Of a stretch of 64,000 bases of DNA, positions 12,883 through 24,158 are shown one piece after another; the stretch's first letter is position 1, and every line of letters begins with the position of its first letter. The notes beneath the pieces were generated by a model. The model did not search any database, had not been told where the DNA came from, and saw only the letters and a list, made by a program, of their open reading frames with translations. Origin of the DNA: Bemisia tabaci (lineage: Eukaryota; Arthropoda; Insecta; Hemiptera; Aleyrodidae); assembly GCF_918797505.1 (NCBI RefSeq), contig NC_092793.1, forward strand, positions 86,936,411 through 87,000,410, read 5' to 3'. The position numbers were made by a program, and so were the translations under genes.

Positions 12883-13705
12883 GTCGCAAAGTTCTGGATC
12901 GCCGTCGCCGATGAAGTCACTTTTGGAGGCTGTCTTGTCCAGTTCTCCGGAGACTAGTGTGCGGCGACTAGCGATGACGCATACGCAGAGACCAAAGCAG
13001 AGACTCGCGCTCGGCGCTCCCCACTCCCGACTCGGCTCCGTTCGTCAGCTAGGTCCACACACAGTAGTGAATCTGCTAAGTAGGCCGGTAATAAGTCTGA
13101 AATTGAGTCGATGAATATTATCCAGGAGTAACAAACATTAATGGATTCATTATGGCTTTGAATATCTAATTATAGAAAAATTTGCAAAAGTTAATATAGA
13201 TGGAATTAATAAAAGACGAAAAAACACAAGCAGTTGTTGATTTCTCCATAAGCCACCGTGTTAAAAAACGCCGGTTGGTTCACACTTTGTATAAGTCAGA
13301 AATTAAATTCCTATATGAATATTATCCCGGAGTAACATACGTCAATGGATTCATTATGGCTTTGACTATCTAATTATGGCAAAATTTGCACAAATTAATA
13401 TCGATTGAATTAAAAAATGTCGAAAAAAACACAAGCAGTCGTTGCTAGAGTACCTGTATAGCGAGAGCAGAGAGTATAGAAGGTTAGAGGCCCGACTGGA
13501 TAGGGAAGAATTGAAACAAAAGTTAGAGCCGTGAGCAAGCAGTTGCGTACGTTGGCGCGAGAGTGCGCGGCGAGCGGAATCCCTTACCACTGCGCTGATT
13601 GGCCTGTGATTGGCTAAGCGAGAGTTGCGGATGGACGATGTATAAAATATTGCCTACGTGGAGGTGGTCCGGCAGCGACATACCCGCCGCTAGTCACTGG
13701 AAAAC

Positions 13706-14087
13706 TAGAGTACCTGTATAGGGAGAGTAGCGACAGATCGGTTCATGGAGGGCCTAGGGCCCAAAAGTGCAGCCACCCTTCTGAGCAACTTCTAACACAC
13801 AAAATTTCACTGCCAGCCTACAGATTTCAATTCTAACCAAGATGGCTAAGAATGTACAATGAGCGTTCTTTCGCAAAAATAAGTAAATGTATGCAAAAAG
13901 TAAACCAAATACATGCTTTCTAAACGACGGTTCGTAACAATTGTATTTGTAAATCGCTCTGGACATTCGAAATTCATAGGTTGGCTGCCCTTTTGGGCCC
14001 TAACTTTATTCGCGGAGGCATCGGTGAAGGCCTGATGGACTTTCGGAGTTTCAGATCTGTCGCTACTCTCCCTATACAGGTACTCTA
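13706..14087. mobile_element. 382-bp hAT-type MITE, duplication TGGAAAAC
   Basis: The termini TAGAGTACCTGTATAGGGAG and inverse are flanked by TGGAAAAC at 13698-13705 and 14088-14095. It belongs to the same terminal family as its host at 13446. A related inverted stretch without the outermost 14 bp lies at about 14200-14551. Confidence 0.9.
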
Positions 14088-15027
14088 TGGAAAACAATAG
14101 AAAATAGTAGTTGCGTACGTCGCCAGCGAGGGCGCTGCGAGCGCTTCTGTTTAAATTACCTAGCATTGAGTCGGGCCTCTAACCTTCCATACTCTCTGAG
14201 CGAGAGTATGGACAGATGTGAAACTCCGAAAATCCATCAGGCCTTCACCGATGCTTCTGCGAATAAAGTTAGGGCCCAGAAATGTTGCCAATCTATGAAT
14301 TTCAATTATCCAGAACGATTTATTAATACTATTGTTACGTATTGTTGTCGTTTATAAGCACGTGTTTGACTCAGTTTTTGCATAAATTTACTCAATTTTG
14401 CGGAAGAACGCTCATTTCTGTACATTCTTGGCCATCTTGGTTAGAATTGGAACCTGCAGACTGGCAGTGAAATTTTGTGCGTTAGAAGTTGGTTAGAAGG
14501 GTGGCTGCACTTTTGGGCCCTAAGCCCTCCATGAAGCGATCTGTCCATACTCTCGCTATCGGTGCATAACGTTTGCGCACAATTTTTTTACCGATAACGT
14601 TTGCGCACACTTTTCACGAATATCATTTGCGCACACTTTTTACCGATAACGTTTGCGCACACTGCACTATTTGGCAACGCTGCAATGATGCTACGCGTGT
14701 CACCTTTTAAGCTTCTCCTTCTTGATTTTGAATCTGCAGCTCACAATTCCGCCAAACGTGCTTTTTCAACCGTTAAAATAAGGGGCTGTAGATTTCATCT
14801 TGGTCAAAGTTGGTGGCGGCGTATTCAAAAATATCCAAGGCTACGCTACGCATTCACCCGGAAGGAAAAAAAAGGAGAGCAACTGGAACTTCAACAGTGG
14901 CTACATTTATTTTTTTCCTTATCTTATTTGCCCCCCGATGATGTTCCCACTGCATTTTATGAACTGGGCGCAACCGCACCTAATGTAAACGGCGTTTCTC
15001 AATTTCTCATTGTTAGTTACATCCGGC

Positions 15028-15463
15028 TAGAGTCCCTTTATACCCAGAGTTAAGACAACTCGATTATCAGCTGACTGGCAGCCGGCCTTGGCTGGCCATG
15101 GAGGCCGAAACGAGTGCACCCAAACGAACGATATTGAGGGATAAGGATCAGGAATCCTGCGATGTCTGTCATACAAAAACAACAACATCAACAAATTGAT
15201 CAATTAAAAAGAAAATGAGATTGGTTTGTGAATAATTTCTTATTCTCTTTTCATTTTGGACCGATGGAAATGACAATTTACTCTTGATAAACCACAATTA
15301 GGTGATATTTTCATTATTCTTGTTCACATTCGAGGTACCGCCATCTTGGTGCACTCGTTTCGGCCTCCATGAGCGAGAACCAATCAGAATTGGATTTTTT
15401 TTTAGGCCACTTTCAGCCGAACCAAAAGTGAGTTGTCTTAACTCTGGGTATAAAGGGACTCTA
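15028..15463. mobile_element. hAT-type MITE (copy a), duplication CATCCGGC
   Basis: The termini TAGAGTCCCTTTATACCCAG and inverse are flanked by CATCCGGC at 15020-15027 and 15464-15471. Length is 436 bp. It splits the MULE transposase frame within a codon. Confidence 0.93.
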
Positions 15464-16099
15464 CATCCGGCGAAATTGCATTGATACTACATTGTTCCCA
15501 CCTAATGTGTGGGCAAGTCCTCTCACTTACGACGCACTATATGGTCCAATAGCCCGATTTAAGCGGCAATAAATCGGAAAAATGAAGTTTGGAAAAAGTT
15601 CGATTTCAAGACGTAGATCGATAGTACATACTGTAAAGAAGACTCCTGTAAAATATCATCTAGATTGAAACACTAATAAAGATGTGACAAGCCTGGGGAG
15701 TACTTTTGAGTACGCTTCCAGCGTTTACGGCAGGTGCAGTGCTGTGTTTAGGTAAGGGCTTGTTTTCGTTGTTTCACCGTAACTGAAAGTGTTTGGGTAC
15801 TTGATTTACAAAATATAAGGTAATTTCTAGATGTTCCATGCTGAAACAATTCTTTTTTATCATGTCTAATGCTCTAGATCAACCTTTAGACATAGTCAGT
15901 TTTTTCAATAAAATCGCAAAAGTATGACCCAAAAAATATACTTTGCACCTCTGAGCACCTCGTAATTTTACTCGGAAGTTACTGTCATGACTCAAGACTA
16001 CCTTTTAGTCTGAGTGGCAGAACCATAGTCCACCATAGCCTCAAGTTATTTCTCATGAAAAATGACGTTTTCGCGTTTCTTAGCAGTCACTACTATTAG

Positions 16100-16620
16100 C
16101 TATCATATGCCATTGACCATGCATTTTATCATGTTCCACTCTCATATTCTATCAAAACAGATCCTTTAGAGCCTAAATTTACCCAGGCAGAATAATACGA
16201 GTTGATGGGGCTGATCGGAAGGAATTGAAACTTATGCTCAAGAACAGCGAAGAATCGCCTCGGGAGGCCACTTTAAAGGTCCCGTAAAAGTTTTTTTTTG
16301 GCGTTTTACCATGTTTCAAACATATAATCTATCAGAATGGATACATGTAGGCTCAAGTTTAGCTTGGCAGATGAAAACGCGTTCAAACGGTTGACCGGTG
16401 GGACTTGAAAGTAAGGCTCCCAAGCGATGAAATCGTCTTAGGAAGCTACTTTGAGGTCCCGCAAAAGTTTTTTTTTGACGTTTACCCATGTATCAAACAC
16501 AAAGTCTATCAAAATGGATATATTTAAGCTTAAGTTCAGCTTGGCAGACGAAAACAAGTTCAAACGGCTGATCGGTGGAACTTGAAAGTATAGGCCTCCG
16601 CAGCCATGAAACTTTGAAGT
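16100..16620 (+). repeat. Diverged tandem repeats, about 180-bp period
   Basis: Three imperfect units share phrases such as GGTCCCGTAAAAGTTT (near 16277) and GGTCCCGCAAAAGTTT (near 16456), and CTATCAAAAT-GGAT blocks. The first unit is the most diverged. No coding frame runs through them. Confidence 0.7.
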
Positions 16621-16747
16621 ACTTATTATCCTGAGCTGTCTTTTTCAAGTTCCCTTGACAGTAGTGTTCGACGAAATTCTACTTTTAGCTTATAATAGTC
16701 CATCAAATGTAAAATATGATTGTGAAGCTTAAAAAAAAAAAAAAAAA

Positions 16748-16821
16748 TTCCTCCGAGGATCGAACCCGGGACCTAAGATTTACGGAATTGGACACGGTGT
16801 CCACTACACCACTGCGGAACC
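16748..16821 (-). tRNA. tRNA-like sequence (probably pseudogene or tRNA-derived)
   Basis: On the minus strand the sequence has a good A box (TGGTGTAGTGG), a T arm with GGTTCGATCC as B box and a 5-bp stem, a plausible D stem, and a partial acceptor stem with G-T pairs and one mismatch. A run of T follows immediately (the A-run at about 16731-16747 on the plus strand), which would act as a Pol III terminator. The anticodon stem pairs poorly and the region has about four extra bases, so no anticodon is assigned. It lies inside a transposable element. Confidence 0.45.
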
Positions 16822-17375
16822 ATTGGAATTCCGCCTCAATTTAAGGTTTTTGCACAAATTATACCGCAGTTATAAAAAAGTATAAAAATGTCAAAAATTG
16901 ATTTTTTTCTGAAAAATGTTGGCATATTTGCACTCAGCGACCCAAAAAACCCCTGAAAACTCATGTTGCAAGGTATAAACATACATATCTGATTTAATGC
17001 CGCTTAAATCGGGCTATGGGACCATAGTGCGACGCTTGCACGACAACAAATGGCGTTGAAAGCTTTAACAGCAAGCTTTGCGGGGAGTTTTACTATCATC
17101 ATCCGAATGTCTACGAAGCCTCTCAACAATTTTTTAACGCTCAGAATATAGTGTCTTTGAAAATTAAATCCGTGAAAAATGATGAGATGTTCACTAAACG
17201 GAATGATCAACAAAAAAAGATGATGAAATTATTGTTTTAACCAATTCGTATCTCGATATGGACCTGAAAATTACAGAGTTTCTGAGTTTCTGATTGCTTA
17301 TTGGAATTTATTTAAATGAAAATTTCCCCTTGTCCGTTTATAAATTATCCGTCCGTTGAATTGTCTTATCACGAA

Positions 17376-18249
17376 TAGAGTCCCTTTATACCCAGAGTTA
17401 AGACAACTCACTTTTGGTTGGGCTGAAAGTGGCCTAAAAAAAAATCCAATTCTGATTGGTTCTCGCTCATGGAGGCCGAAACGAGTGCACCAAGATGGCG
17501 GTACCTCGAATGTGAACAAGAATAATGAAAATATTACCTGATTGTGGTTTATCAAGAGTAAATTTTTATTTCCATCGGTCTAAAATGAAAATAGATTAAG
17601 AAATTATTCACAAACCAATCTAATTTTCGTTTTAATTGATCAATTTGTTGATGTTGTTGTTTTTGTGTGACAGACATCGCAGGATTCCTGATCCTTATCC
17701 CTCAATATCGTTCGTTTGGGTTAGAGTCCCTTTATACCCAGAGTAACGACAACTCGATTATCAGCTGACTGGCAGCCGACCTTGGCTGGCCATGGAGGCC
17801 GAAACTAGTGCACCCAAACGAACGATATTGAGGGATAAGGATCAGGAATCCTGCGATGTCTGTCACACAAAAACAACAACATCAACAAAGTGATCAATTA
17901 AAAAGAAAATGAGATTGGTTTGTGAATAATTTCTTAATCTATTTTCATTTTGGACCTATGGAAATAACAATTTACTCTTGATAAACCACAATTAGGTAAT
18001 ATTTTCATTATTCTTGTTCACATTCGAGGTACCGCCATCTTGGTGCACTAGTTTCGGCCTCCATGAGCGAGAACCAATCAGAATTGGATTTTTTTTTTAG
18101 GGCACTTTCAGCCCAATCCTGGCCCAACCAAAAGTGAGTTGTCGTAACTCTGGGTATAAAGGGACTCTAGTTTGGGTGCACTCGTTTCGGCCTCCATGGC
18201 CAGCCAAGGCCGGCTGCCAGTCAGCTGATAATCGAGTTGTCTTAACTCA
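17376..18249. mobile_element. hAT-type MITE (copy b), duplication ATCACGAA, right end damaged
   Basis: The left terminus TAGAGTCCCTTTATACCC is intact. The right side runs to GAGTTGTCTTAACTC and then lacks the outer ~18 bp, yet ATCACGAA is present on both sides (17368-17375 and 18250-18257). It is in the opposite orientation to copy a and is split by copy c. Confidence 0.85.
17722..18169. mobile_element. hAT-type MITE (copy c), nested in copy b, duplication GTTTGGGT
   Basis: It has the same ends as copy a and is 448 bp long. GTTTGGGT flanks it at 17714-17721 and 18170-18177. A family member has therefore inserted into another member. Confidence 0.93.
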
Positions 18250-18780
18250 ATCACGAAGCGATACTACTGACGCATCATTGAAGCGTTGCCAAATAGTGCA
18301 GTGTGCGCAAACGTCATCGGTAAAAAGTGTGCGCAAATGATATTCGTGAAAAGCGTGCGCAAACGTTATCGGTAAGAAAAGTGTGCGCAAACGTTATGCA
18401 GCCCTCGCTATACAGGTACTCTAGTCGTTGCTTTTCCCGTAAGCCGCCGTGATAAGAAATGCTGGTCGGTTCAAACTTGGTTTAAGACTCAATTTACGTC
18501 ATTTTTTGAATATTATTCAAGATTGTGATACATTAATGAATTTACTATGGCTTTAACTACCTGTTTGCAGCAAAATTTGCAAAAATTAATGATGATTGGA
18601 TGGAAAAACACAAGCAGTTCTTGATTTCTCCATAAGCCACCATGATGATAATAAGTGCCGTTGGGTTCACACTTCTCGGAGCACACGCGGCTCGGAAAGG
18701 CCCGTGGATTGACTTCATCGGCGCTCCAGTACATTGCGACTCTATTGTACTCTATGTTCTAGAGGTCCCTGGGGGTTTTT

Positions 18781-21599
18781 CCGACTGACGACTTGGTCGA
18801 CTTGATAGTCAACAGGGCACCCCGAATACGCACCGGATTGGTGCAGTTCGGCGGTGGCTGGTGCTCGTTCGGGGTGCTCGATTTTCGTAAACACCAATGG
18901 CGGCGAGGTTTGCGCGGGTTTTTTGAATTGACGCTGACGTGTGTCCGACGCCGCGCCGCCGCCGCGCAGTGCAGTCTTCGCAGGCGGCTTCTTGTCTGAA
19001 GCTTTTAAACTGTTGCAATCTTATTCTTCATCATTATCTCGTAACTTCAGTTGTTGAAATGCCCAGAATAATTTACTTTAAGCGTCAATTGTTAACTTTG
19101 TATGTTGAACCTGTAAATGAAAAAGACCTGTGAAAAAGTGAATAATTCATTTTGAAAAGAAAAAATGAAGAAAAAAAATAAGTTGTTTCTTTCGTTCATG
19201 TTTTTTTTTAAAGGAATAGTTTATTATAAATTAGTTTCACCTTAGAAAAACCCCTAAAAGTCTCATTTATCGGCCAGCCTAGGAAGGAAAAAAACAGTGT
19301 GCTAAAGTTAACCGCGCGAAAGAAGAAGTTTTGGACGTAGTCTTCTTTCAAGGGCATCAAGAGCTGCTATTTCCCTAATCTGCCGGATCCCATTGGAGAT
19401 TTTGCATGTGTGAGGGATTTGCGAGTTGACCATTGCGATGCTTATATAAAAGTTCGCGAGAAACACGAGAAATCGTCTCCCAAGCTTAAAAAAAGCGCTC
19501 AAAGTGAGGCCGAAAAGGAGGGGATATCCCACCCTACCCTGAGAGTCTACGTCTACATCAAAACAAACTCTCCATGCAAAGATAGGGAGCAAATACATTA
19601 GCAGGGTTACCATGTTTTCAGTTTTGGAGTTCCCAAAATAAAGTGGCTCCATCGTGTTTCGCGCGAACTTTTACATTAGAATCAATGGTCAAATCGCAAA
19701 TCCCTCACGCATGGAACATCTCCATTAAATCTCTCGTAGAGGTAAATAAATTCTGAATGAAAATTTTACCTCACACGGCGTTCGTTTTAGAAAGTTTAAA
19801 TTTTTTATGAAGACCACCCGCGATTTTCTTCGATGAAAGTGTTAGAAGAGGTCCCTATATTGAAAAAGTAAAAACCGCGAAATCGTAAGTGGGGCCATTT
19901 TTTCTTTCGAGTTTTTTTTATTTATTTTTACGGGTAAAATGGCGGCAGAGTGAGGGCTGAGGGGCCAATGTGTGACCACCATAACCCTCAACCCTCTGGT
20001 CAAATTAAGTTCAAATTTCATGTATGTTAGTCTTCAGAGCTTCCTCAAACGTTTTAAACCCTCCCTTATTATGATGCGGGTGATGGGGCAATGTGGATTT
20101 TGGTTTGCGATTATCATTAAAAATCATGGAGAAAACTTATTATTTTACACTGTGTGAATAATTTTAAATCTACCTTGATGAGGGCATGCGATGTTTCCAT
20201 ATTTTCGTTTTATGCAATAGGAAAATTATGTTTTCCAGAAAATGACAATTTTTATATTTGATTGAAACCAGTCCACGCTCATTGATCAGCGCTACTTTTT
20301 ACATAGGCACATCAGCTTTAATTGACGAATTTTGACATACAATGGAGCATTATGTCAGTCATTTAACTTCAATTTATAAACGCAATCTATTCACGAAATT
20401 AAATGCACGTGAATCGATGTTGGCGGATTTTGTTCAAAAAAAATTCCCGGAGTAGGTATATGTAAAGAATAAAATACCTATAAGAAAAAATAGTCTTTAA
20501 TTTGCGAGTAAAAAGGAAACAAAAACCGTTCAGAGATTTTGCAGATGTTCGCGAAGAATTTAAGTTCCAATCTCTTAAATCTAAAGAGAGAAAAAAAGAG
20601 AGAAGAAAGAAAAGAAAAGAAGAAGAAAAAACGTCTACAAATGATGAAATTTCAACTTTTTCTTTCTTTTTTTTCTTCTTGAAGGATGACGCAATACTTC
20701 TTCTACCCTAGAGAAGCGAGAAAGTAAAAACTTCAAGATTCTCGTTCAGTGATTACGCGGGAATAAACAAGCAAACCCAATTAGCGCATGAGCCTCCAAA
20801 GTTTATTTCTCGCTCAAAGATTTTTCCGCTGATTTTTGGAAATCTGGAACAATGAGCTAGAACAAATTTTTATCGCTTAGTGAGTCTTTGAAGTTTTTTT
20901 TTTTTTTTTTTTGCTTTTTTCTTTATTTCCTCTTCTTTTCCTAGTATAGCTTCATGTTACAATCACTCGCAAATCTTTTTGAAGGAGATAGGCTCAGAAT
21001 CAACAGTCCCTCTAAAACTTTTTAAAACTTCTTCTTTCGGTAAATTTTAGCATATTTTTTTTTCCTTCCTAGGCTGGCCGATAAATGAGACTTTTAGGGG
21101 TTTTTCTAAGGTGAAACTAATTTATAATAAACTATTCCTTTAAAAAAAACATGAACGAAAGAAACAACTTATTATTTAAAATGGGGGTTCAACATTTAAC
21201 AATTGACGCTTAACTAATTTATAATAAACTATTCCTTTAAAAAAAACAGAACGAAAGAATTTTATTTTTTTTCTTCATTTTTTTGTTGCATACAAAGTTA
21301 ACAATTGACGCTTAAAGTAACGGGGCATTTCAACAACTGAAGTTACGAGATAATGATGAAGAATAAGATTGCAACAGTTTAAAAGCTTCAGACAAGAAGC
21401 CGCCTGCGAAGACTGCACTGCGCGGCGGCGGCGCGGCGTCGGACACACGTCAGCGTCAATTCAAAAAACCCGCGCAAACCTCGCCGCCATTGGTGTTTAC
21501 GAAAATCGAGCACCCCGAACGAGCACCAGCCACCGCCGAACTGCACCAATCCGGTGCGTATTCGGGGTGCCCTAATCTGTGGACCAAGTCGTCAGTCGG
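18781..21599. mobile_element. Foldback element with about 0.5-kb arms
   Basis: CCGACTGACGACTTGGTC at the left edge is mirrored at the right edge, and the arms continue through a GC-rich block (18930-18970, mirrored at 21410-21450) to about 19288 and from about 21058. Inside each edge, AGGGCACCCCGAATACG forms a second pair of possible termini (18814 and 21573). The loop 19289-21057 holds open frames (such as 19308-19652 minus) with no recognised domain. The right arm has a short internal duplication at about 21113-21260. Confidence 0.88.
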
Positions 21600-21603
21600 C
21601 TCT

Positions 21604-23387
21604 GATGTTTACTTTTTGCAGGCAAAGACCCCCTACGATGTGCAGGCAAGATGGCTGCGTCGTGCGACGGGAACTCAGGGCGGTTCGAGCTTCGAGCACT
21701 CTCTTCCCAATACCTACTCTAACCCATCCTATCGTCCGCCGCCTCCCTACCCCACCCAGCTCTCCCATCCATTTCCGTTTCCTGCGCATCTACCTGAGGC
21801 CTCTGCACGTGCACTTGTTCTGCTTTTGGGTGCATTATATTAATCCATTTTGTATTTCTTAGAATTAAAAATTGAAAATATACATATTAATTTATTGATA
21901 CTATCATATTTCCAATGTAAGTGTTATCTTTGTAGGTGATGTTATTTATTTACACTCCCACATTTCACCTCTTGATGCCTGATTGGTAAATTTTACCACT
22001 TTTTGGATTGTTATGTACTTTTGAAGGTTTAAGTTATCAAAAGTAGAAATGTGCACAGATATTGTTTTAGCAAATTTTTCAAGAAATGTGCTAAGTGCCT
22101 CGTATTTACCTAGTAACAGGAAGTTTCCAGAAGTTGTACCATTGTGCCACAAAAAGAAATTGATAAATTTGTGCGAATGTTTAGTTAAAGTTTTAGCTTG
22201 ATGGTTCATCTTTACATGGAAATATTTTTGGTACAATTATAATTTCCACAATGAAAGTCTGGCAACACAGCTAACTTAGCAAAATCCCTCATATTTCTTA
22301 GGAATTAAGTCAGATGTGAGGGTAAGATTTATCCCCCCCCCCTCCTCCTCTCAACTAGTTCCCCCAATGCGCACAGAATGTACTAATAAGCAGCATAAAG
22401 CAGAGGGAAAGATACAGGTATAATTAATAGATAGGTATTCACAACATGGATGATTTCAAAATTTGACATCTGAAGCATGTTTGAGATAATATTAAGCACC
22501 GATAGTATTCTCCGGAGGAGGCTGCAGTGGGTGCTGCATGCATGTACACAGCCTGGCAAATACGTAAGTACAACTCTGCGTCTTTACCGACCAACTACAC
22601 ATCTTTTTTACCTAAAATTTAACTCTAAGTACTCTAAGTAACTTGTGTGTTTCTCCCACACGTAGATAGCCTCCTTTTATTTTTTAAATTTTTCCTGAGA
22701 TCTACGCCTGATTCCAATAAGGAAGGAAGGATGCTATCTTAGTTTTTAGCTGCCATAGCTTTATCTTGAAAACATTTATACCTTGTGCGCATACAATCCT
22801 CAAACTCATCCCTTATCATCTGGCATCCTCTGCCTATTTAGCAATAAGTAAATCCTCTAATCAAACATACATGGCTCAGATATAAATTAAAGCCCCCCTC
22901 CCCCCCGTATTTTCCACAAAAATTCAAAATGTAAATAGGTCCGTTTAAGATTAATTTCAATGCCTCAGAACGCTGGGGCCCCCACACAAGCTTGTGATTT
23001 CTCCATAAATTCTAAAGATTCTCCATCCTCAATCCTTAAATAAATTATATCATAATAATTATGTCAATAATTATATTATATCCTTAAATTATATCAGAAA
23101 AATATCTTGCCAAAGTATTTTGAGAATTACCCTGGTTGACTTGGGTTGGACTCGTTTAGAAATTTAATCTCAATCAAAAATGCCAATTCCCTGAGCTGAG
23201 CAGTTTAATTTTTCTCCGCGAGTGAAATTTGTGCTTGGCGCCATTAGGAGCAAAGAGTAGGGGAGAGGAGAGAGCAACAGAGCAGAATCATGGAGTCCGA
23301 GCGAGCTGCACGCACGCTCCACCAGCTACTCCCGCTCTGTGATCGCCTGCACATCGTAGGGGGTCTTTGCCTGCAAAAACGCTCAAT
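21604..23387. mobile_element. 1.8-kb TIR element flanked by CAGTCGGCTCT
   Basis: A 35-bp block containing TTTTTGCAGGCAAAGACCCC is mirrored near both ends (from 21616; to 23378). CAGTCGGCTCT occurs directly repeated at 21593-21603 and 23388-23398, suggesting a target duplication of up to 11 bp. A 96-codon minus-strand frame (21946-22236) inside has no recognised domain. The element abuts the foldback at 18781-21599. Confidence 0.7.
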
Positions 23388-23398
23388 CAGTCGGCTCT

Positions 23399-23950
23399 AT
23401 GGTCAGTCGGAACGATTCCACTTTACTTTGTTATTGCCGTAGAATTGTGATAACTGAGATTTTTATCAAATTTTAGCCTCCTATCAATGTTACGGTGGGT
23501 CGTCAGCTCGTTTGTTTATTTATGGCCAGAAGAGCCTCATGAAGCCTAAAAATTAATTTAGATTCGACGAAAGTTAGAAATCGTTTGGATGATGAAGAAT
23601 AGACAGATTTTATTTCAATTACATAAAAAGGGTGATTTTTATTATCATGCTAGGTAATTGTTAGGCAAGACAGCTGTAAGTGCTATACGAGGTATAGGTG
23701 ATAACATGCTGATAACCAACGAACTACACCAGGCCCCAGGCCCTGACCAGGCACCTCAGAGGACTAGCAAATTTGTCAAAGACGCCTTTCGCCCCTTTCG
23801 GCATCTCAAACTTGCTTGCTGATAACATAGATACGTGATAAATGATAATTTGTACATAAAGATGGAGCGCTAGTAGAAAATAATCGATTCGTCAGAATTG
23901 AATAGTAGAAATCGTCATCAGTACATTATTAGAATTCAGTGTTGTCAAGA
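23399..23950. other. Upstream region of the FDXACB1 homologue
   Basis: This is non-coding DNA between the last repeat and the start codon; the promoter and 5' untranslated region should lie here. No TATA box or initiator can be called with confidence. Confidence 0.45.
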
Positions 23951-24158
23951 ATGAATTTCCTCCGAAAACTACAGCCAACTGATAAAGTACTGATTTTAGG
24001 TGAAGGTAATTTTTCTTTTGCCACCAGTCTCCTGCAAAGTCTTTTAGATCATTCCAACGACTGTGATATTGCTTCGATTGTTGCTACATGCTTGGAACCC
24101 TTCAGTGAAGAATTCTCAGTTGGAAAGAAAAGGAACATCGCTTACCTCAAGAAAAAAG
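23951..24158 (+). CDS. FDXACB1: FDXACB1-like protein, exon 1 (BMT5-like methyltransferase N-terminus)
   Basis: The exon encodes residues 1-69 plus one base. The ATG at 23951 begins MNFLRKLQPTDKVLILGEGN; GEGNFSF (residues 17-23) is the S-adenosylmethionine-binding loop of the DUF2431/BMT5-like Rossmann fold. The donor after 24158 is GTATGT. Joining to 25153 keeps phase and yields KKKG-VTVLFGVDVNHL, the family pattern. In yeast the relative Bmt5 methylates a uridine of 25S rRNA; for the animal FDXACB1 form the substrate is not well established. A GTG four codons upstream is in frame but is not a plausible start. Confidence 0.9.

Larger units (their letters stand above)
15534..17030. mobile_element. 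1.5-kb TIR element, 3-bp duplication GAC
   Basis: The termini GCACTATATGGTCC and, at the right, GGACCATAGTGC are followed inward by a mirrored block containing AGCCCGATTTAAGCGGCA. GAC at 15531-15533 and 17031-17033 is the duplicated target, and it lies at a codon boundary of the MULE gene. A 3-bp duplication and CACTA close to the end recall the CACTA (EnSpm) superfamily, but no transposase is present. It contains the 180-bp repeats and the tRNA-like sequence. Confidence 0.8.
14700..17240 (+). pseudogene. MULE transposase, interrupted by two nested elements
   Basis: Three coding blocks continue in one frame once two insertions are discounted. Block 1 (about 14716-15027) reads LDFESAAHNSAKRAF, then GCRFHLGQSWWRRIQ and SYLPPDDVPTAF, the core of the MULE domain with its acidic residue and the C-x2-H region. 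Block 2 (15472-15533) carries FPPNVWASPLTYD. Block 3 (17034-17240) carries CTTNGVESFNSKL and HHPNVYEASQQF, the usual C-terminal signature, ending in TAA at 17238-17240. The breaks are the hAT MITE at 15028-15463 and the element at 15534-17030; each junction is in phase. The N-terminal DNA-binding part is missing because the terminal repeat abuts the domain, so this was probably already a deletion derivative. Confidence 0.85.
14560..18403. mobile_element. Mutator-like (MULE) element, duplication CTCGCTAT
   Basis: Terminal inverted repeats of about 130 bp contain several tandem copies of ATAACGTTTGCGCACA (left 14566-14665, right 18296-18398). CTCGCTAT flanks both ends (14552-14559 and 18404-18411). 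The interior encodes MULE transposase segments. An 8-bp duplication is within the range reported for MULEs. Three later insertions lie inside. Confidence 0.85.
13446..18423. mobile_element. hAT-like element, 8-bp duplication GTCGTTGC
   Basis: The termini TAGAGTACCTGTATAGCGAG and their inverse fit the hAT end pattern YARNG. GTCGTTGC occurs at 13438-13445 and 18424-18431, and only once at the same place in the sister element (near 33515). Nearly all its length is later insertions; no hAT transposase frame was seen, so it was probably non-autonomous. Confidence 0.88.
12638..18756. mobile_element. Outer element of a nest (CATAGAG family, copy A)
   Basis: Both ends match the termini of the intact copy at 32954-33875: left CAATAGAGTACAATA, right the inverse of CATAGAGTACAATAGAGTCG. 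The internal sequence of copy A (12884-13445 and 18424-18756) follows that copy closely. The rest is later insertions, listed separately. No duplication is evident at the outer flanks. Confidence 0.8.

Noticed and set aside
18809..19018. GC-rich open frame at the edge of the 18781-21599 element
   Set aside because: The same frame appears inverted at 21369-21575, as expected from the foldback arms; composition effect only.
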